Shown here piece after piece: positions 5,948 to 7,943 of a stretch of DNA of 7,943 bases. The translations under genes were made by a program, and so were the position numbers. Source of the DNA: CAZNNH01 sp964574335 (lineage in GTDB: Bacteria; Acidobacteriota; Vicinamibacteria; Fen-336). How positions within the stretch are numbered: the first letter of the stretch is position 1; every line of letters begins with the position of its first letter. Location of the stretch: the NCBI GenBank assembly GCA_964574335.1, contig CAZNNH010000233.1, positions 1 through 7,943 of the forward strand, written 5' to 3'. Under the pieces are notes generated by a model, which saw only the letters and a list, made by a program, of their open reading frames with translations, did not search any database and was not told the origin of the DNA.

Positions 5948-6704
5948 AGCGCCCTTCCAGGTAGTCGCGGGTGCGCACGTCCTTCACCTGGCCGGTGAAC
6001 AAGGCCTCGGTCTCGCCGATCTCCACCAGCTCGCCCATCAGGAAGAAGGCGGTGCGGTCGGCCAGCCGTCGTGCCTGTTGTACCAAATTGGTGACCAGCA
6101 CGATGGTGATCTGGCGCTTCAGCTCCTTGAGCACGTCCTCGATCCGCATGGTGGTGACCGGGTCGACGGCGATCGAGAACTCGTCGAGCAGCAGCAGCTC
6201 GGGGTCCTGGGAGAGGGCGCGGGCGATGGTCAGCCGCTGCTGCTGGCCACCGGACAGCAGGCTGCCCAGTGACCCCAGGCGGTCCTTGACCTCGTCCCAG
6301 AGGGCGGCCCGCTTCAGGCAGTCCTCGACGATGACGTCCAGCCGCGCGCGGTCCCTGATCCCGCGCAGCCGGGGCGAGAGCGCGACGTTGTCGTAGACGC
6401 TGAGCGGCAGGCCGACCGGCAGCGGGAAGACCACGCCGATCCGCTGGCGCAGGGCGTAGACGTTGCGCCAGCGCCTCACGTCGCGCCCGGCGAAGCGCAC
6501 CTCGCCCTCCACGTGCATGCCGGGGGTGAAGTCCTCCATCCGGTTGAGGGCTCGCAGGAACGAGGTCTTGCCGCTGTTGGCGGGACCGATGATCCCGAAG
6601 ACCTCGTGCTCGTGCACGTCCAGCGAGATCCCTTTGAGGGCCGGCGCGCCGCCATAGCGGACCGAGAGGTCGCGTACCTCGACCTTGGCCGGTGGCGCTA
6701 CCAC
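5940..6704 (-). CDS. Second, divergent PstB-type ATPase lacking Q-loop Gln and H-loop His
   Basis: This 254-residue ABC ATPase is full length for PstB (E. coli 257). The start is a GTG at 6702-6704 overlapping the pstA stop by 7 bases; no better start exists downstream. Retained are the A-loop Y17, Walker A G40-PANS-GKT (K46, T47), signature LLSGGQQQR (149-157) and Walker B LLLLD174-E175. The ending DYLEGRFG and the middle (SVYDNVALSPRLRG, RAALWDEVKDRLG) are PstB-specific. Changed are the Q-loop (VVFPLP, Pro94 where Gln is normal), the residue after the Walker B glutamate (DEF for DEP), the D-loop (IAVDP for SALDP) and the H-loop (LVTNLVQQARR, Asn206 where His is normal). It can probably bind ATP, but switching or hydrolysis may be impaired. 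Next to canonical pstB, it suggests an asymmetric ATPase pair working with the PstC-PstA heterodimer. The alternative is a paralogue used alone in another condition. Confidence 0.92.
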   Translation of the reverse strand: MVAPPAKVEVRDLSVRYGGAPALKGISLDVHEHEVFGIIGPANSGKTSFLRALNRMEDFTPGMHVEGEVRFAGRDVRRWRNVYALRQRIGVVFPLPVGLPLSVYDNVALSPRLRGIRDRARLDVIVEDCLKRAALWDEVKDRLGSLGSLLSGGQQQRLTIARALSQDPELLLLDEFSIAVDPVTTMRIEDVLKELKRQITIVLVTNLVQQARRLADRTAFFLMGELVEIGETEALFTGQVKDVRTRDYLEGRFG

Positions 6705-7573
6705 TTCTTCTTTCCCCGCAGGTAGACGCGGAAGGCGATCGAGAGGGCGTTCATCGCCAGCACCATGCAGATCAGCACCAGCGCCACGCCGAACGGGATC
6801 GCCTCTGGCACGCCCGGGACCTGGGTCGCGAGCACGAACAGGTGGAGCGACATCGCCATCGTCTGGTCGAAGACGCTCTGCGGCAGGAAGGGCAAGAAGA
6901 AGGCCGCCCCCGTGAACATGATCGGGGCCGTCTCGCCCGCCGTGCGCGACACCTCCAGGATCACGCCGGTCAGGATCCCGCTGACCGAGTTGGGCAGCAC
7001 CACCCGCCAGATGGTCTGCCAGCGGGTGGCACCCATGTTCCAGCAGGCCTCGCGGAAGGCCCGTGGAACCGCCTGCAGCGACTCCCGGGTGGAGACGATC
7101 ACCACCGGCAGCGTCATGATTGCCAGGGTCAGGCTGGCGGCCAGGATGCTGGTCCCGAAGCGGAAGAAGACCACGAAGGCGCCCAGGCCGAACAGCGCGT
7201 GGACGATGGAAGGGACGCCGGCCAGGTTGATGATGGCCAGGTTGATCAGACGGGTCAGCCCGTTGTCGGGGGCGTACTCGCTCAGGTACAGGGCGGCGGC
7301 GACGCCCACCGGCACCGACGCGATCAGGGCGATCGTCACCAGCCAGACCGTCCCGAGCAGGGCCGGGAGGATCCCGCCGGCGGTCATCCCCTGCTTCGGC
7401 TCGGTGAAGAGGAACTCCAGCGACAGCGCCGGCCCCCCTTTGACCACCAGGATGCCCAGGATCAGCAGCACCGGGAGGATCAGCAGCAGCGTCATCGCCA
7501 GGAACAGCAGCCGGAAGCGAGACTCGGTGCGCCGGTTCCGTTGGTCGAGGGGCGTGGTGGCGAAGCGGCTCAT
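6698..7573 (-). CDS. pstA: Phosphate ABC transporter permease PstA
   Basis: This 291-residue inner-membrane permease has about six hydrophobic segments (near 21-44, 74-98, 108-138, 142-162, 196-220 and 258-282). The cytoplasmic EAA coupling loop is clear at about 164-194 (ESLQAVPRAFREACWNMGAT, then IWRVVLP), and it is followed by the PstA-typical SRTAGETAPIMFTGAAFF. The early YLSEYAPDN and NLAGVPSIVHALFGL are also characteristic. The ATG overlaps the pstC stop by 4 bases (ATGA), with GGAAG shortly upstream, and the stop overlaps the next ATPase's GTG. This indicates one translationally coupled transcript. With PstC it forms the phosphate channel, and its EAA loop should contact one of the two ATPases. 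Length and motifs are normal. Confidence 0.95.
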   Translation of the reverse strand: MSRFATTPLDQRNRRTESRFRLLFLAMTLLLILPVLLILGILVVKGGPALSLEFLFTEPKQGMTAGGILPALLGTVWLVTIALIASVPVGVAAALYLSEYAPDNGLTRLINLAIINLAGVPSIVHALFGLGAFVVFFRFGTSILAASLTLAIMTLPVVIVSTRESLQAVPRAFREACWNMGATRWQTIWRVVLPNSVSGILTGVILEVSRTAGETAPIMFTGAAFFLPFLPQSVFDQTMAMSLHLFVLATQVPGVPEAIPFGVALVLICMVLAMNALSIAFRVYLRGKKKW

Positions 7574-7943
7574 GGCTTCCGGCGCCGCCTGCCACGGACC
7601 ATCACGTCCGCAGCCAGGTTGATGGCGAACGTCACCGAGAACAGCAGGATCCCGAGGGTGAACAGGGCCTGGTAGTGGTCCGAGCCCACCGCCGCCTCGC
7701 CCAGCTCGGCGGCGATGGTGGCGGTCAGCGCCCGAACCGAGTCGAACGGGCTGGTGGGGAGGTGGATCGAGTGGCCCGAGGCCATCAGCACCGCCATCGT
7801 CTCGCCGAAGCCGCGCCCCACGCCGAGCAGGACCGCGGCCGCCAGGCCGTTCTTGGCCGCCGGCAGCAGGACCTTCCGGATCACCTGCCAGCGGGTGGCC
7901 CCGAGGGCCTCGGCCGCCTCACGGTAGGTGTCCGGGACCGCCT
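7570..7943 (-). CDS. pstC: Phosphate ABC transporter permease PstC, C-terminal part
   Basis: The readable 123 residues are the C-terminal third of PstC; the rest lies beyond the right edge. They begin in the EAA coupling loop (AVPDTYREAAEALGATRWQV, then IRKVLLPAAKNG), followed by a membrane segment with GRGFGETMAVLMASGH. That motif, with GETMAV in place of PstA's GETAPI, identifies PstC over PstA. A final hydrophobic segment (ALFTLGILLFSVTFAINLAADVM) and a basic tail (RGRRRRKP) close the protein. The stop overlaps the pstA start by 4 bases. It is the first readable gene of the minus-strand pst operon, and the operon's promoter is outside the window. A pstS copy upstream of pstC cannot be excluded. 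Confidence 0.93.
   Translation of the reverse strand, partial: AVPDTYREAAEALGATRWQVIRKVLLPAAKNGLAAAVLLGVGRGFGETMAVLMASGHSIHLPTSPFDSVRALTATIAAELGEAAVGSDHYQALFTLGILLFSVTFAINLAADVMVRGRRRRKP

Noticed and set aside
6765..7622. A long plus-strand open frame opposite pstA
   Set aside because: It is antisense to a permease with clear membrane segments and EAA loop, and has no family motif of its own.
1..7943. tRNA, rRNA, CRISPR array, phage or transposase genes
   Set aside because: None was seen on either strand; no regularly spaced long direct repeats and no transposase-like protein are present.

Overview
The window is a GC-rich bacterial segment, probably from a draft or metagenome assembly because it contains a run of 100 Ns. 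A TonB-dependent receptor, an outer-membrane porin-like barrel and an acylated PstS show a two-membrane (Gram-negative type) envelope. The receptor has a carboxypeptidase-regulatory-like N-terminal domain, and secreted M28 peptidases are common in the same kinds of organism. Together with the high GC this resembles Acidobacteriota or neighbouring phyla, but that placement is an inference.

Layout. 1-515 (-): N-terminal part of a TonB-dependent receptor. 516-847: divergent regulatory region with 11-bp-periodic PHO-box-like repeats. 848-1597 (+): OmpR/PhoB-family response regulator. 1597-1706: dense interleaved inverted repeats between convergent genes. 1717-2817 (-): outer-membrane porin-like beta-barrel. 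2818-2982: divergent promoter region with a strong PHO-box-like array. 2983-4641 (+): secreted M28 zinc aminopeptidase, overlapping by one base with pstS (4641-5492, +). 5509-7943 (-): pstC (partial) - pstA - a divergent second PstB - canonical pstB, with each stop overlapping the next start. The last gene is broken by the assembly gap.

The locus reads as a phosphate-starvation regulon. The porin and perhaps the TonB receptor would bring phosphate or phosphate-containing ligands across the outer membrane. Lipoprotein PstS would capture phosphate in the periplasm, and PstC/PstA with the ATPases would import it. The PhoB-like regulator would act at the repeats found in both divergent promoter regions. 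No sensor kinase (PhoR) or PhoU lies in the window.

The most unusual points are: two unequal PstB ATPases in tandem, one lacking both the Q-loop glutamine and the H-loop histidine; an M28 peptidase translationally coupled to pstS; pstS convergent with, rather than leading, pstCAB; a palindromic element whose two repeat units are swapped between its arms; and an assembly gap in pstB that must be longer than the 100 Ns shown.
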